A model generated the notes under the pieces. That model worked only from the letters and a program-made list of their open reading frames with translations. It did not search any database and was not told where the DNA came from. A stretch of DNA of 64,000 bases from Paeniglutamicibacter kerguelensis (GTDB lineage: Bacteria; Actinomycetota; Actinomycetes; Actinomycetales; Micrococcaceae). Position numbers and translations under genes: made by a program. Shown piece by piece: positions 18,668 to 27,173 of the stretch. Positions within the stretch are counted from its first letter, which is position 1. Each line of letters begins with the position of its first letter. Location: the NCBI RefSeq assembly GCF_017876535.1, contig NZ_JAGIOF010000001.1, positions 124,001 through 188,000 on the forward strand, in the 5' to 3' direction.

Positions 18668-19125
18668 GTGACTGGTAACAATCCCGAGGGGCATGGCCCT
18701 GGGGCGGCGCTGGCAGAAGTCGAGGAGACCTCGGTCCGCCTGCCGAGGTCTGCGGAAATGCCCGCCTGGATTGTGTTGATCCTGATGGCGATCATGGCGG
18801 CAATCTAATCCACTGTCAGTGTCGTGCCATACGGGTGACTTTGTGGCTGCATGCCCCGCTGGTTCTTTTGCCGGGAGGCTATTTCCTCGTTGTGAGCCGC
18901 CGCCCAAGGCTTCGTGTGCCCCTGTCGCGTTCCGGAACCTACATGGCCGGGGTGTTCCTGGTTTCCCTTGTTTTGCAAACGGCCCGCCTCTGGCCCCTCC
19001 GCGAGTGGTGGCAGATTGCGCTCAAGTGGATCGTGTTGTTCTGTGCGTTCGCCTTCCTGTGGAATCGAATTCGGCGCGCCGAAATGACCAACCGGATCAA
19101 GGATGCCAATGAGCGACCCTTCTAG
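18668..19125 (+). pseudogene. Disrupted paralogue of the module B membrane protein
   Basis: Starts GTG 18668 as in the intact copy at 57086-57550, reads 46 codons to a TAA at 18806, and the homologous reading then continues in another frame from about 18835 to 19125. The second half aligns with module B: LVVSRRPRL against LVMRKRPKP, WWQIALKWIVLF against WWEVVAKWLVVF, and RIKDANERP against RVKDANERP. So one stop codon and one frameshift separate the two halves. Either the gene is dead, or the second half is made as a separate small protein of about 96 residues with two helices. It overlaps the following regulator gene by 17 bases. Confidence 0.75.
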
Positions 19126-19405
19126 CCCCGGTCAATTCAACGAGCTGATCCATGCGCCACTCAGGCTGCGCATCTGCGCGAGCCTCGCGCCGGTGCGATG
19201 GGTGGAATTTTCGCACCGGCGCGACGCGCTGGATGTTGCGGACTCGCTGCTCAGTAAGCATCTCAAGCAGCTCGCCGACGCCGGCTACGTCTCAATCGAC
19301 AAGTTTGCCAAGCTTGGCCGCGGCCATACCCGTGTTTCGTTGACCCGCGAAGGTCGCGTTGCCTATGTTGGGCATGTTTCCGCCTTGCGGGAGATGCTCG
19401 GCTAG
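19109..19405 (+). CDS. Winged-helix transcriptional regulator (HTH_34/ArsR-like), module A
   Basis: 98-residue single-domain winged-helix protein: FNELIHAPLRLRICASLAPV opens the fold, DVADSLLSKHLKQLADAGYV is the recognition helix region, and GHTRVSLTREGRVAYVGHV forms the wing. About 70% of positions agree with the module B regulator (56797-57102). It overlaps the membrane gene by 17 bases, the same overlap as in module B. The double palindrome upstream is its probable operator, giving autoregulation. Confidence 0.85.
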   Translation: MSDPSSPGQFNELIHAPLRLRICASLAPVRWVEFSHRRDALDVADSLLSKHLKQLADAGYVSIDKFAKLGRGHTRVSLTREGRVAYVGHVSALREMLG

Positions 19406-19544
19406 GAAAACTGCCATTTTGCGACACTGCACCCTTGACTGTAAGCCGCGCCACAAATAGCATGTAAGGCAACTGTTGTTTCATATTGGACAACTTATGG
19501 TTGTTGGCGTACCCGTCGAGGACGCAATGTCGTGGAGGAAAGTC

Positions 19545-20534
19545 ATGGAAGAAATCCGCATTGAAGAAAACGGAAACGTGGGGCCCATCGACGCCTCAAG
19601 GATCCCGCGATTCGCCGGACTCGGCACGTATGCGCGCCTGCCTCGCATCGACCAGGTCCCCAACGCCGACATCAAGGTCATCGGCGTTCCTTTTGACGCA
19701 GGCGTGTCCTACCGACCGGGCGCCCGCTTCGGATCGACGCACATCCGCGAATCTTCGCGCCTTCTCCGCCCCTACAACCCGGCCCTGAATGTTTCCCCCT
19801 TCGCCCTGAGTCAGGTTGTCGACGCCGGGGACATGGCGGTGAACCCGTTCAACATCAACGAGGCCATCGAAACGATCCAGCAAAACGCCCTGGACCTGAC
19901 CGCCGACGGCTCCTCGTTGGTGACCTTGGGCGGGGACCACACCATTGCGTTGCCCCTGTTGCGGGCCGCATCCGAACGCGCCGGGGCGCCGGTGGCCATG
20001 CTCCACTTCGACGCCCACCTGGATACCTGGGACACCTACTTCGGTGCCGAATACACCCACGGCACACCCTTCCGCCGAGCCGTGGAAGAGGGCATTCTCG
20101 ACACCGAAGCCATCTCCCACGTGGGAACCCGCGGCCCGCTTTACGGCAAGAAGGACCTCGAGGACGACAAGCGCTTCGGCTTCGGCATCGTCACCAGCTC
20201 CGATGTCTACTACCAGGGCGTGCGCGAAATCGTGGACAAGCTCCGCGACCGCATCGGCAACCGTCCCCTCTACATTTCGGTGGACATCGACGTGCTTGAC
20301 CCGGCGCACGCACCGGGCACCGGCACCCCCGAGGCCGGCGGCATCACCAGCCGCGAGCTGCTCGAAATCATCCGCGGCCTGCGCGGCATGAACATCGTCG
20401 GCGCCGACATCGTCGAGGTCGCACCGGCCTACGACCACGCCGAAATGACGGGCGTCGCGGCCTCCCACGTTGCCTACGACCTGATCTCGCTGATCTCCGA
20501 CAAGCGCGCAAACGACAAGAAGGAAAGCGAATGA
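19545..20534 (+). CDS. Agmatinase/guanidinobutyrase-type ureohydrolase
   Basis: 329-residue binuclear-manganese ureohydrolase that removes urea from a guanidino compound. Metal ligands are visible: H132 in GGDHT, D156/H158/D160 in FDAHLDTWD and both aspartates of [10 protein letters not shown] 19545 is preceded by GGAGGAA (19534-19540). It is coupled by ATGA overlap to a ThDP enzyme, which suggests 4-guanidinobutyrate (from 2-ketoarginine) as an alternative substrate to agmatine. A GTTGT-N10-ACAAC inverted repeat at 19475-19494 may be a regulator site. Confidence 0.88.
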   Translation: MEEIRIEENGNVGPIDASRIPRFAGLGTYARLPRIDQVPNADIKVIGVPFDAGVSYRPGARFGSTHIRESSRLLRPYNPALNVSPFALSQVVDAGDMAVNPFNINEAIETIQQNALDLTADGSSLVTLGGDHTIALPLLRAASERAGAPVAMLHFDAHLDTWDTYFGAEYTHGTPFRRAVEEGILDTEAISHVGTRGPLYGKKDLEDDKRFGFGIVTSSDVYYQGVREIVDKLRDRIGNRPLYISVDIDVLDPAHAPGTGTPEAGGITSRELLEIIRGLRGMNIVGADIVEVAPAYDHAEMTGVAASHVAYDLISLISDKRANDKKESE

Positions 20535-22213
20535 CCTCGGAGATGTCCGGCAACCTGGCCCAGCGCAACGGCGGGGACCTTGTCATCGAGACGCTCGAGG
20601 CACTCGGTGCCAAGACCGTCTTCGGCATCCCGGGGCAGCACGCACTGGGGCTCTTTGACGCCTTGTCCCGATCGGACCTGCACTTCGTTTCCTCCCGCGT
20701 GGAAAACAACTCGGCCTTCGCCGCCGACGGCTACTCGCGGGCGACCGGCGAAGTGGGCGTGCTCTTCCTGTCCACGGGACCCGGCGCGCTGACTTCCCTG
20801 GCCGGCCTGCAGGAAGCCTATGCAACGGGCGTGCCGATCGTGGTCGTGGCAAGCCAGATTCCGCTGGACGGACTGGGCGCCCGGCGCAAGGGCATGCTGC
20901 ACCAGCTCGATGACCAGAAGGCCTCGGCCGCGAACGTCACCAAGTCCCAGCGCACCGTGCACCACGCCTCGGGGATCCCCTCGGCCATCCAGGATGCCTG
21001 GGCGGATGCCATCACCGTGCCGCAGGGCCCGGTCTGGGTCGAGGTGCCCCAGGACGTGCTGCTCGCTCCGGTGCTGGTCCCGCCCGTCGTCGACGCGCTG
21101 GCCGAGGCCTACGAGCACCCGCCGCGCGTGGAACTCGTCAACGAGGCAGTGCGCTGGCTCTCCGAGGCCCGGCGTCCGGTCATCGTTGCCGGCGGCGGCG
21201 TCCGCCGCGCCCGCGCCGAGGCCGAGTTGCTGGCGGTCGCCGAGCTCTTGGGCGCCCCGGTCATTTGTTCTCCGGGCGGCAACGGCGCCTTCCCTTGGAA
21301 CCACGAGCTCTCGCTGCAGTCGTGGGTCGAGGACCGGCACGCCACGGAGGTCCTTGAGGACGCCGACGTGCTCATCGTCGTCGGCTCCGCCTTGGGCGAA
21401 GTGACAAGCAACTACTTCACCCTCGAACCGCGCGGGCACCTGATCCAGATTGACGCGGAACCCCGCGTGCTCGAATCCAACCGCCCCGCCTTGGGCATCC
21501 GGGCCGACGCCAAGGCCGCGTTGGAGTACCTGCGCGATGCACTGGTCAAGGTCGAGGGCGGCGTGAACGCCGACTGGCACGGAAACACCCCGCAACAGGT
21601 GGTCTCCGAAACGCTGGCAAAAGTCGCCGAACGCCTCGACTCGCAGGACCTGGCCAAGGAACGCAAGTTCATGGCCGACATCCGTGCCGCGGTTCCGGCC
21701 GGGATGCAGACGTTCTGGGACATGACCATCTCGGCTTACTGGGGCTGGAGCTGCTGGGATTCCAAGGACGGGCAATTCCATTCGGCGCAGGGCGCCGGCG
21801 GACTCGGCTACGGGTACCCCTCGGCCATCGGCGGCGCGCTCGGCCTGCAGGTCGCGGGCGCCTCGGCCGCCGAGGCACGCGTCCTTGCCGTTTCCGGCGA
21901 CGGTTCCTCGATGTACTCGATCGCGGAGCTTGCCACGGCCAAGCAGCACAACGCGCCGGTCACCTGGCTGATCGTCGACGACGGAGGATACGGCATCCTG
22001 CGCGAATACATGGTCGGCGCCTTCGGCAAGGCAACCGCCACCGAACTGGCCCGCCCCGACTTCGTGGCGCTGGCCGAGTCATTCGGCGTCCCGGCCCGAC
22101 TGGTGGATCACACCAACATCCGCGAGGCGCTGGAGGAATCCTTCGCCGCCGACGGACCCAACGTGGTGGTGGTGCAGACGCTGCTCAAGATGTTCGCGCC
22201 CACGCACCTGTAG
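20531..22213 (+). CDS. Thiamine diphosphate-dependent enzyme
   Basis: 560-residue three-domain ThDP enzyme of the acetolactate synthase/decarboxylase superfamily: N-terminal Pyr domain with the cofactor-activating glutamate E58 ([16 protein letters not shown]), central TPP-M domain, and C-terminal PP domain with [17 protein letters not shown]. The usual NN of the GDG-NN motif reads DD (IVDDGGYG). It is coupled to the ureohydrolase gene. In arginine transaminase-type catabolism a ThDP decarboxylase acts on 2-ketoarginine, which would fit, but the reaction here is inferred from context. Confidence 0.83.
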   Translation: MTSEMSGNLAQRNGGDLVIETLEALGAKTVFGIPGQHALGLFDALSRSDLHFVSSRVENNSAFAADGYSRATGEVGVLFLSTGPGALTSLAGLQEAYATGVPIVVVASQIPLDGLGARRKGMLHQLDDQKASAANVTKSQRTVHHASGIPSAIQDAWADAITVPQGPVWVEVPQDVLLAPVLVPPVVDALAEAYEHPPRVELVNEAVRWLSEARRPVIVAGGGVRRARAEAELLAVAELLGAPVICSPGGNGAFPWNHELSLQSWVEDRHATEVLEDADVLIVVGSALGEVTSNYFTLEPRGHLIQIDAEPRVLESNRPALGIRADAKAALEYLRDALVKVEGGVNADWHGNTPQQVVSETLAKVAERLDSQDLAKERKFMADIRAAVPAGMQTFWDMTISAYWGWSCWDSKDGQFHSAQGAGGLGYGYPSAIGGALGLQVAGASAAEARVLAVSGDGSSMYSIAELATAKQHNAPVTWLIVDDGGYGILREYMVGAFGKATATELARPDFVALAESFGVPARLVDHTNIREALEESFAADGPNVVVVQTLLKMFAPTHL

Positions 22214-22241
22214 ACGGCCAATTTTCGGTCGGTTGTGCAGC

Positions 22242-22276
22242 GATGGGGGCCCGGTTCATGAAACCGGGCCCCCATC
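22242..22276 (+). terminator. Terminator of the ureohydrolase-ThDP operon
   Basis: Perfect 15-bp GC-rich stem (22242-22256 and 22262-22276) with a 5-base loop, 28 bases after the stop of the ThDP gene. No strong T-run follows. Confidence 0.75.
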
Positions 22277-22357
22277 ACCGTCTGCGGGCGTTCGGTCAGC
22301 TGTCCACACGGGAGGCCCATTGCGCCGATCCAGCATTTTGGCCGCCCCGTGTCACGT

Positions 22358-23191
22358 TCACCGCGCGGCCTCCGGATCTTCCGGTGCATTCTCCCGGCGC
22401 TCACGAATCAGTTCCTTGTTGCGCACCAAGCGCAGCGCCGTGACGAGAAGCAGGCCGCCGACCATGTTGAATAGCAGCGTGTAGCCGAACCAACCCAGCC
22501 AATCCATGTAATCGATGGGGACCCCGGCATGGATGGCCCCGAAGATGAACAGCGAGTCGAGCACGGAATGGAACAGCTGCAGCCCGACGAGCATGAACCC
22601 GTCGGCCACTGCCACTGCCATCTTCGCCACGTCGGAGTCGGTGCCTTGCTGCATGCGTGTCATCAGCGTGATGGTGCTGCCGGCCAGTATGGCCAAGCAA
22701 ACCGACTGCCAGTGGAACCCCGCATCCACGAAGTGCAGGGCCGCCTCTTCCAGCTCGGGCTTCCATTCCGGAAATGCCTGCACCACAATCCACATGTATA
22801 TCCACCCGCCGACGAGGTTCATCACCAGGGTTCCGCCCCACAGCTTGAACAGCTGTCTCAGGCTGGCCTCCTTGGCGGCCACCGCGGCGATCGGCACCAG
22901 AAACCCCTCGGTGAACAACTCGCTTTTGGCCAGCAGCAGGGCAACCATGCCGATGCCGAACGCCAGCCCCGCCAGCAGGTGGTTGTGCGTTTGGTGCATG
23001 ACCGCCAGGTACGCCATCACGCCGACGCCGACCTCCAGCCCGCCGAAGGTTCCGGTGACCAGGACGGTGGTCCACGAGCGGGCCAGGCGTTGGGCCCCCT
23101 CCTCGACGATTCGGTCGAAGTGCTCCTCGATTTCCTCCTCCACCGGGGCGTCGTTGTCACCCAGCTGTCGCCGACGTTCATCACCTGTCAT
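22358..23191 (-). CDS. Formate/nitrite transporter (FNT) family channel, YfdC-like
   Basis: 277 residues with a charged N-terminal segment of about 40 residues (EEEIEEHFDRIVEEGAQRLA) and six membrane helices, including GLAFGIGMVALLLAKSELFTEGF, the FNT signature region. ATG 23191 has GGAGG nine bases upstream. The long acidic N-terminus matches the YfdC branch rather than FocA. It would form a pentameric anion channel; the permeant is unknown. Confidence 0.88.
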   Translation of the reverse strand: MTGDERRRQLGDNDAPVEEEIEEHFDRIVEEGAQRLARSWTTVLVTGTFGGLEVGVGVMAYLAVMHQTHNHLLAGLAFGIGMVALLLAKSELFTEGFLVPIAAVAAKEASLRQLFKLWGGTLVMNLVGGWIYMWIVVQAFPEWKPELEEAALHFVDAGFHWQSVCLAILAGSTITLMTRMQQGTDSDVAKMAVAVADGFMLVGLQLFHSVLDSLFIFGAIHAGVPIDYMDWLGWFGYTLLFNMVGGLLLVTALRLVRNKELIRERRENAPEDPEAAR

Positions 23192-23406
23192 CGCTTCCAA
23201 CCTCCCGCGGGGTCAAGCTGTCGAAGTTTTGGTCATGCCTTGGAGCACTGGACGGTCGTGTTCAAAGGATGGCATTACATCGCGGATCCGGCCATACTTG
23301 CCCGCTGGTCCAACAGGCGGTACCAACCAGCTGGCGGGCGTGGCGTCCGCCGGAATGATGCTTTTCCGGCACATGTGCAATCATTGCCGGGCTCGCGCGA
23401 CCAGAA

Positions 23407-23880
23407 TCAATACACTGGCAGCACCACGAAGCAAAGCAGCGGCAGGAGCTTGATGTCGCCGGCAACCACCACTGCGATGAACATGGCAATCCACTTGTCG
23501 CGGGACACCGCCGGGACGGCTCCCAGGGCGCCGAAGGTGATCGCCAGGCCGTGAATTCCCCGGCCCGACCCACGAACTCCACCATCTGGGTACTGCCCTT
23601 GAAGAGGGGCAGTGGAACGCCGAACGTACCCAGCGATTCCAGCATCCGCCCACCGAGCGTGGTGCAGATCAGGGCTTTTCAGGCGTCCGAAAAGACCGTG
23701 GAGCGGCTGAAAAGCACGGACCTCAAGAGTCCGACGACGGTGGCGAGGCACGCCACGAGAGCCGCGGTGGGCAACATCGCCGTCGCGGGGGAGTCCACGG
23801 GCGGCAGTGCTGGCGCCCGTAACTGCTGCCCCTCGAGAATCAGCGGGGTCACCGAGACCGTGCTGGCGGAAAACAGCTGA
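23407..23880 (-). pseudogene. Frameshifted membrane-protein remnant
   Basis: Three consecutive hydrophobic segments lie in different frames: about 23679-23870 (TAMLPTAALVACLATVVGLL), about 23540-23670 (MLESLGTFGVPLPLFKGSTQ) and 23407-23550 (KWIAMFIAVVVAGDIKLLPL, ending in a normal stop). Joined, they would be the C-terminal 150 or so residues of an integral membrane protein with a missing N-terminus. No family recognised. Confidence 0.5.
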
Positions 23881-23901
23881 GACCACCGTTCTTTGTTGAT
23901 A

Positions 23902-23941
23902 GAGCGATGCCCCGGATCCGAATGGATCCGGGGCATCGCTC
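23902..23941 (-). terminator. Terminator of the reductase/transporter operon
   Basis: Perfect 18-bp inverted repeat (23902-23919 and 23924-23941) with loop GAAT, 64 bases after the stop of the minus-strand reductase gene. It marks the left edge of the catabolic island. Confidence 0.75.
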
Positions 23942-24005
23942 ACCCGCGGCAGAACCGCTCATGCCCCGATGGGGTACCTGTCGGGGGCGGTACGCCACTG
24001 CGTGC

Positions 24006-24959
24006 TCACAAGTCGAGTACGAGCCTTTTTCCCTTGCAGCGACTCACGCAAAGCATCATCACTTTGCCGGCGTCTTGATCGGCGGGAGTCAGGTATTCGT
24101 CTCGGTGATCGGGCTCGCCTTCGAGCACCTTTGTCTCACAGTCGCCGCAGTAGCCTTCTTTGCACGAGAAGGGTTGTTTCGGAACAACCTTGAGAACTTC
24201 ATCCAGAACATTCACGCCCTCGGCGACGGTCAAGGTGACACCCGTTCGCCGCAACTCCACCTCGAACGAATCGCCGCTGGTGTCCACCGGTCCACTTGCC
24301 GAGAACCGTTCGAAGTGCAGGCCGCCGAGGTGGCTGTGCGCGGAGAACGCCTTAGCGACGGCGTCGAGCATTACGCCGGGGCCACAGGCGTAGATCATTG
24401 TGCCCGCCGGTGCATCCGCCAGGATGGCAGGGAGATTGGGGTACCCGCGCTCTGCTTCGATCCACAGGTCCACCTGGTCGCCGAGTGAACTCAGCATTTC
24501 CCGATAGGCCATCGAGCTGGCGCGTCGGCCGCCGTACACAAGCGACCACTGCGCGCCGGTGTTCCGGGCTTGCATGATCATCGGGATCATCGGCGTGATT
24601 CCGATCCCGCCACCGATGAACAGGTACGAGTCCGCTTCCACAAGATGGAAGTTGTTTCGAGGAAGGCCGATGCTCAGCTCGATGCCGGCCTTCACTGCCT
24701 CGTGAAGTTCCTTGGATCCGCCGCGGCCGTTCTCGTCGCGCAGAACGGCGATCGTGTACTTCGATCGATCGTCTCGGTCCCCGCAGAGCGAGTACTGGCG
24801 TGACAGCCCCGAAGGAAGCGTCACCTCGATGTGGGCTCCGGGCTCCCAATCCGGTAGAGGATGTCCTTCCGGATGTTCGAACGATACTTCGACGACGTCG
24901 TCGGCGGCAGCTGCCACATGGGTGACACGCAGGGTCAGACGTTCGAGGGTGGTGATCAT
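24006..24959 (-). CDS. Phthalate dioxygenase-type FMN/2Fe-2S oxidoreductase
   Basis: 317-residue electron-transfer protein: flavin-binding barrel with RQYSLCGD, NAD-binding domain with FIGGGIGITPMIPM and IYACGPGVML, and a C-terminal plant-type ferredoxin with CKEGYCGDC...C (VSFEHPEG and LPRNNFHL are also typical). This is the vanillate demethylase reductase/PDR arrangement. Such proteins feed electrons from NADH to a Rieske or P450 oxygenase. No Rieske oxygenase is in the window, so the partner is either elsewhere or the P450 at 35.7 kb. Follows the transporter gene in the same direction. Confidence 0.88.
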   Translation of the reverse strand: MITTLERLTLRVTHVAAAADDVVEVSFEHPEGHPLPDWEPGAHIEVTLPSGLSRQYSLCGDRDDRSKYTIAVLRDENGRGGSKELHEAVKAGIELSIGLPRNNFHLVEADSYLFIGGGIGITPMIPMIMQARNTGAQWSLVYGGRRASSMAYREMLSSLGDQVDLWIEAERGYPNLPAILADAPAGTMIYACGPGVMLDAVAKAFSAHSHLGGLHFERFSASGPVDTSGDSFEVELRRTGVTLTVAEGVNVLDEVLKVVPKQPFSCKEGYCGDCETKVLEGEPDHRDEYLTPADQDAGKVMMLCVSRCKGKRLVLDL

Positions 24960-24980
24960 GGGCTCATCTCTTTCGCTGCT

Positions 24981-25190
24981 TTAACAATCTGCTTCAGGTT
25001 GCTTGGAACCTCGAGCGATGTTGCTGGTTTTTTGATTTCGGAGCAGAAATTGCTCATCGATGATGACTCCTTTGCGGACTGCGGCCAGGCACTCCATAAC
25101 CAGGGCGATCATCTCGTTTGCGATCTCGGGTACGTGTCCGTAACTCATCGGGTACGCCGTTTCGAAATGCGGAGCGACCCGCATGTTCAA
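24981..25190 (-). CDS. Hypothetical protein, 69 residues
   Basis: Soluble small protein lying between the transporter and the reductase in the same direction, with eight bases after the transporter stop. It contains PEIANEMIALVMECLAAVRK, an amphipathic helix. No family recognised. It may be a small accessory protein or the decayed end of a larger gene. Confidence 0.45.
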   Translation of the reverse strand: MNMRVAPHFETAYPMSYGHVPEIANEMIALVMECLAAVRKGVIIDEQFLLRNQKTSNIARGSKQPEADC

Positions 25191-25198
25191 GGTGTTGA

Positions 25199-26464
25199 TC
25201 AGGATTTGCTGTACTCGCTCGCGTCCGCCTGCTCAACGGTTTTGGTGCGTGCCAAGCGCTTGGAAAGGATGAACCAACACACGGTGGTGAGGAGGATCGG
25301 GCCGGCGAGCAGCAACACGATGTTCTGTGCCGGCCAGGCGAACCCGAGAAGGATACCGGCAATCGCGGGTCCCACGATTGATCCGATTCGCCCGGCTGCG
25401 GCCGACCACCCGACGCCCTTGGCGCGGACGGACATCTCGTAGATCGACACCGCGATTCCGGACTGTCCGACCGTGCACGCAGTGATTCCCACGCCAGCGA
25501 TGCAGATCAGGATCATCAGAACGACAGTGTTCACCGGAAGCAGTGCGACGGCGGCCGTCGCGAGTGCCCCGATCACGGACATCACAACCAGCGATCGTGC
25601 AGCACCGAACTTCGCCGAGACCGCCATGAGGATGAAGCCGCCACCCATTCCTCCGAGGCCGAAGAACGCCAGCCCCAGGCCCGCGGTGGATCGAGATATG
25701 CCGAAGTCTTCGAACAGCGTCGGCAGCCAGGACTTCAGGGTGTAGCTGACTACGAAGACGAGGAAAGTGGCTGTCCACAGCAGCAGCGTCGACGCACGTA
25801 GTTCCGGCCCAAGGATGGCGGCGGCAGTGGAATTGTCGCTCGTGTTCTTTTGCCCGGTGTGCTCTGAAGAATTCGGGATGAAGTAGGACAGCAGGACCGC
25901 AAGACCGATCGGAAGCGCACCGGCAAGCCAGAGCACCCCGGCAGTGCCGAGAGCATTGATGAGAAGCCCGCCGGAGAAGCCTGCGATCGTTGTGCCGGTG
26001 ATGAGGCCAGTGGTGATGAACACCGCGATTGGCTGCCGCTTTTCCGCGGGGCCGTTCTGTGTGCCGATGACGATGGCGGTAGGCGCCACAATCCCCAATC
26101 CGATACCAGTGATTGCGCGGGTCACGCTGAGGAGGGCCATGGACTCAAGGGGGAGAGTCGCGGCACTCATCAAAGTGGCGATCCCAAATAGCGCGGTACC
26201 AAGCACCAAAGTCCGTTTCAGTCCCAGGCGTTGCGACAGTGCCCCGCACGTGAGGTATCCGATGACGACGCCGACGCTGGTCAGAACTAGGGGATAGGTG
26301 AACGCAGCGGCCTTCAAGCCCCATTCTTCTGCAAGGTGTGGAACAAGAAGCGCGAGGATGGCGGTGTCGAAACCGTCGATGAAAACCGCGAAAAACGCCA
26401 ATCCCAGCACGGCTTTGCGGATTGTTTTTGGCGGCGTACTACTGAATTTCATGTTGTTGTCCAT
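25199..26464 (-). CDS. MFS transporter, aromatic acid:H+ symporter (AAHS) type
   Basis: 421 residues, 12 membrane helices. DGFDTAILALLVPHLAEEWG in helix 1 carries the D-G-x-D of the PcaK/BenK group, and the helix 2-3 loop has GALSQRLGLKRTLVLG. It probably imports the substrate of the adjacent catabolic island, likely an organic or aromatic acid. ATG 26464 has GGGAG eleven bases upstream. First gene of the minus-strand operon; a copy of the island's 14-bp motif lies about 320 bases upstream. Confidence 0.87.
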   Translation of the reverse strand: MDNNMKFSSTPPKTIRKAVLGLAFFAVFIDGFDTAILALLVPHLAEEWGLKAAAFTYPLVLTSVGVVIGYLTCGALSQRLGLKRTLVLGTALFGIATLMSAATLPLESMALLSVTRAITGIGLGIVAPTAIVIGTQNGPAEKRQPIAVFITTGLITGTTIAGFSGGLLINALGTAGVLWLAGALPIGLAVLLSYFIPNSSEHTGQKNTSDNSTAAAILGPELRASTLLLWTATFLVFVVSYTLKSWLPTLFEDFGISRSTAGLGLAFFGLGGMGGGFILMAVSAKFGAARSLVVMSVIGALATAAVALLPVNTVVLMILICIAGVGITACTVGQSGIAVSIYEMSVRAKGVGWSAAAGRIGSIVGPAIAGILLGFAWPAQNIVLLLAGPILLTTVCWFILSKRLARTKTVEQADASEYSKS

Positions 26465-26777
26465 GTCTTGGGCTGCTCCCTAAGTGCGGTTGAACGTTCG
26501 GATGGATTGCGGGTCCGGTAAGGCAGCACCGCTAGTAGCCTCTGAGGCGAGCGGATCGTCGTTGCAGCCACGATCTCACCGGCTCCGGGGAGGCTCTGCC
26601 GGCAAGTCTCGGCGTTAGTCGCCGCGACCGGGGCAGGAAAAATCTGCTAATCCGCGATGGCTCCGGCAGGCGCCAGTGCCCACCGCCCTCACGTCAAGAT
26701 CGAGCTCGAAGGAGCGAACCAATATTGTTGTCAGGGTCACTCTTCCATAAAAATGTGATCTACATCTCGACTGCTTG

Positions 26778-26791
26778 TAGTATCGTATGAC
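26778..26791 (+). promoter_or_regulatory. Island operator O1
   Basis: TAGTATCGTATGAC, one of five matching sites at the transcription units of the 24-39 kb island. It overlaps a possible -10 for the minus-strand transporter operon. Confidence 0.65.
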
Positions 26792-27066
26792 AATAAGTTC
26801 GAATGCAAGTGTTTGCCGAAAGAAGTTCCACGAGTCGACTCGGATCATTGGGTTGGGTCGGTGGGCCAAAGCGGAGCGGGCTCGGTCGTGGGCGGTTTCG
26901 TTGAATTCGGAACGCGCGCCATCCTGCGGCCCTTGCTCCGCGATTGCCGAAGTGTCGGTCGGTGATGGTTCGTGGCCTCGGTGCGCGGCCGGCCCGGTTG
27001 GCGCACGCGTCCAATGCGGCGAGGTTCTCGACCTGGAGGCCCCCGCCTAGCACCTGCGGGTGACCA

Positions 27067-27095
27067 TTGACACAACCGTAGTATCGTAATACGGT
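27067..27095 (+). promoter_or_regulatory. Promoter with operator O2 for the monooxygenase operon
   Basis: TTGACA (27067-27072), a 17-base spacer and TACGGT (27090-27095). The operator copy TAGTATCGTAATAC (27079-27092) fills the spacer and touches the -10, the position expected for a repressor site. It also lies within a CCGTA-N9-TACGG inverted repeat. Confidence 0.68.
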
Positions 27096-27173
27096 AATTT
27101 TGAAGTTGCGGGCTATCCACCCCTGCCCATGGCGGTCGATCCGTCGTTGACAACGTTGTTATAAGGAGTTGAT

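Larger units (their letters stand above)
26465..27173. promoter_or_regulatory. Divergent control region of the catabolic island
   Basis: 709 bases without a supportable gene between the divergent transporter and monooxygenase operons. It contains two copies of the island motif (26778-26791, 27079-27092) and a good promoter for the monooxygenase operon. For the minus operon, a TTGCAT-18-GATACT element overlapping the first motif is possible. This leaves a leader of about 300 bases before the transporter gene with no recognised feature. Confidence 0.65.
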
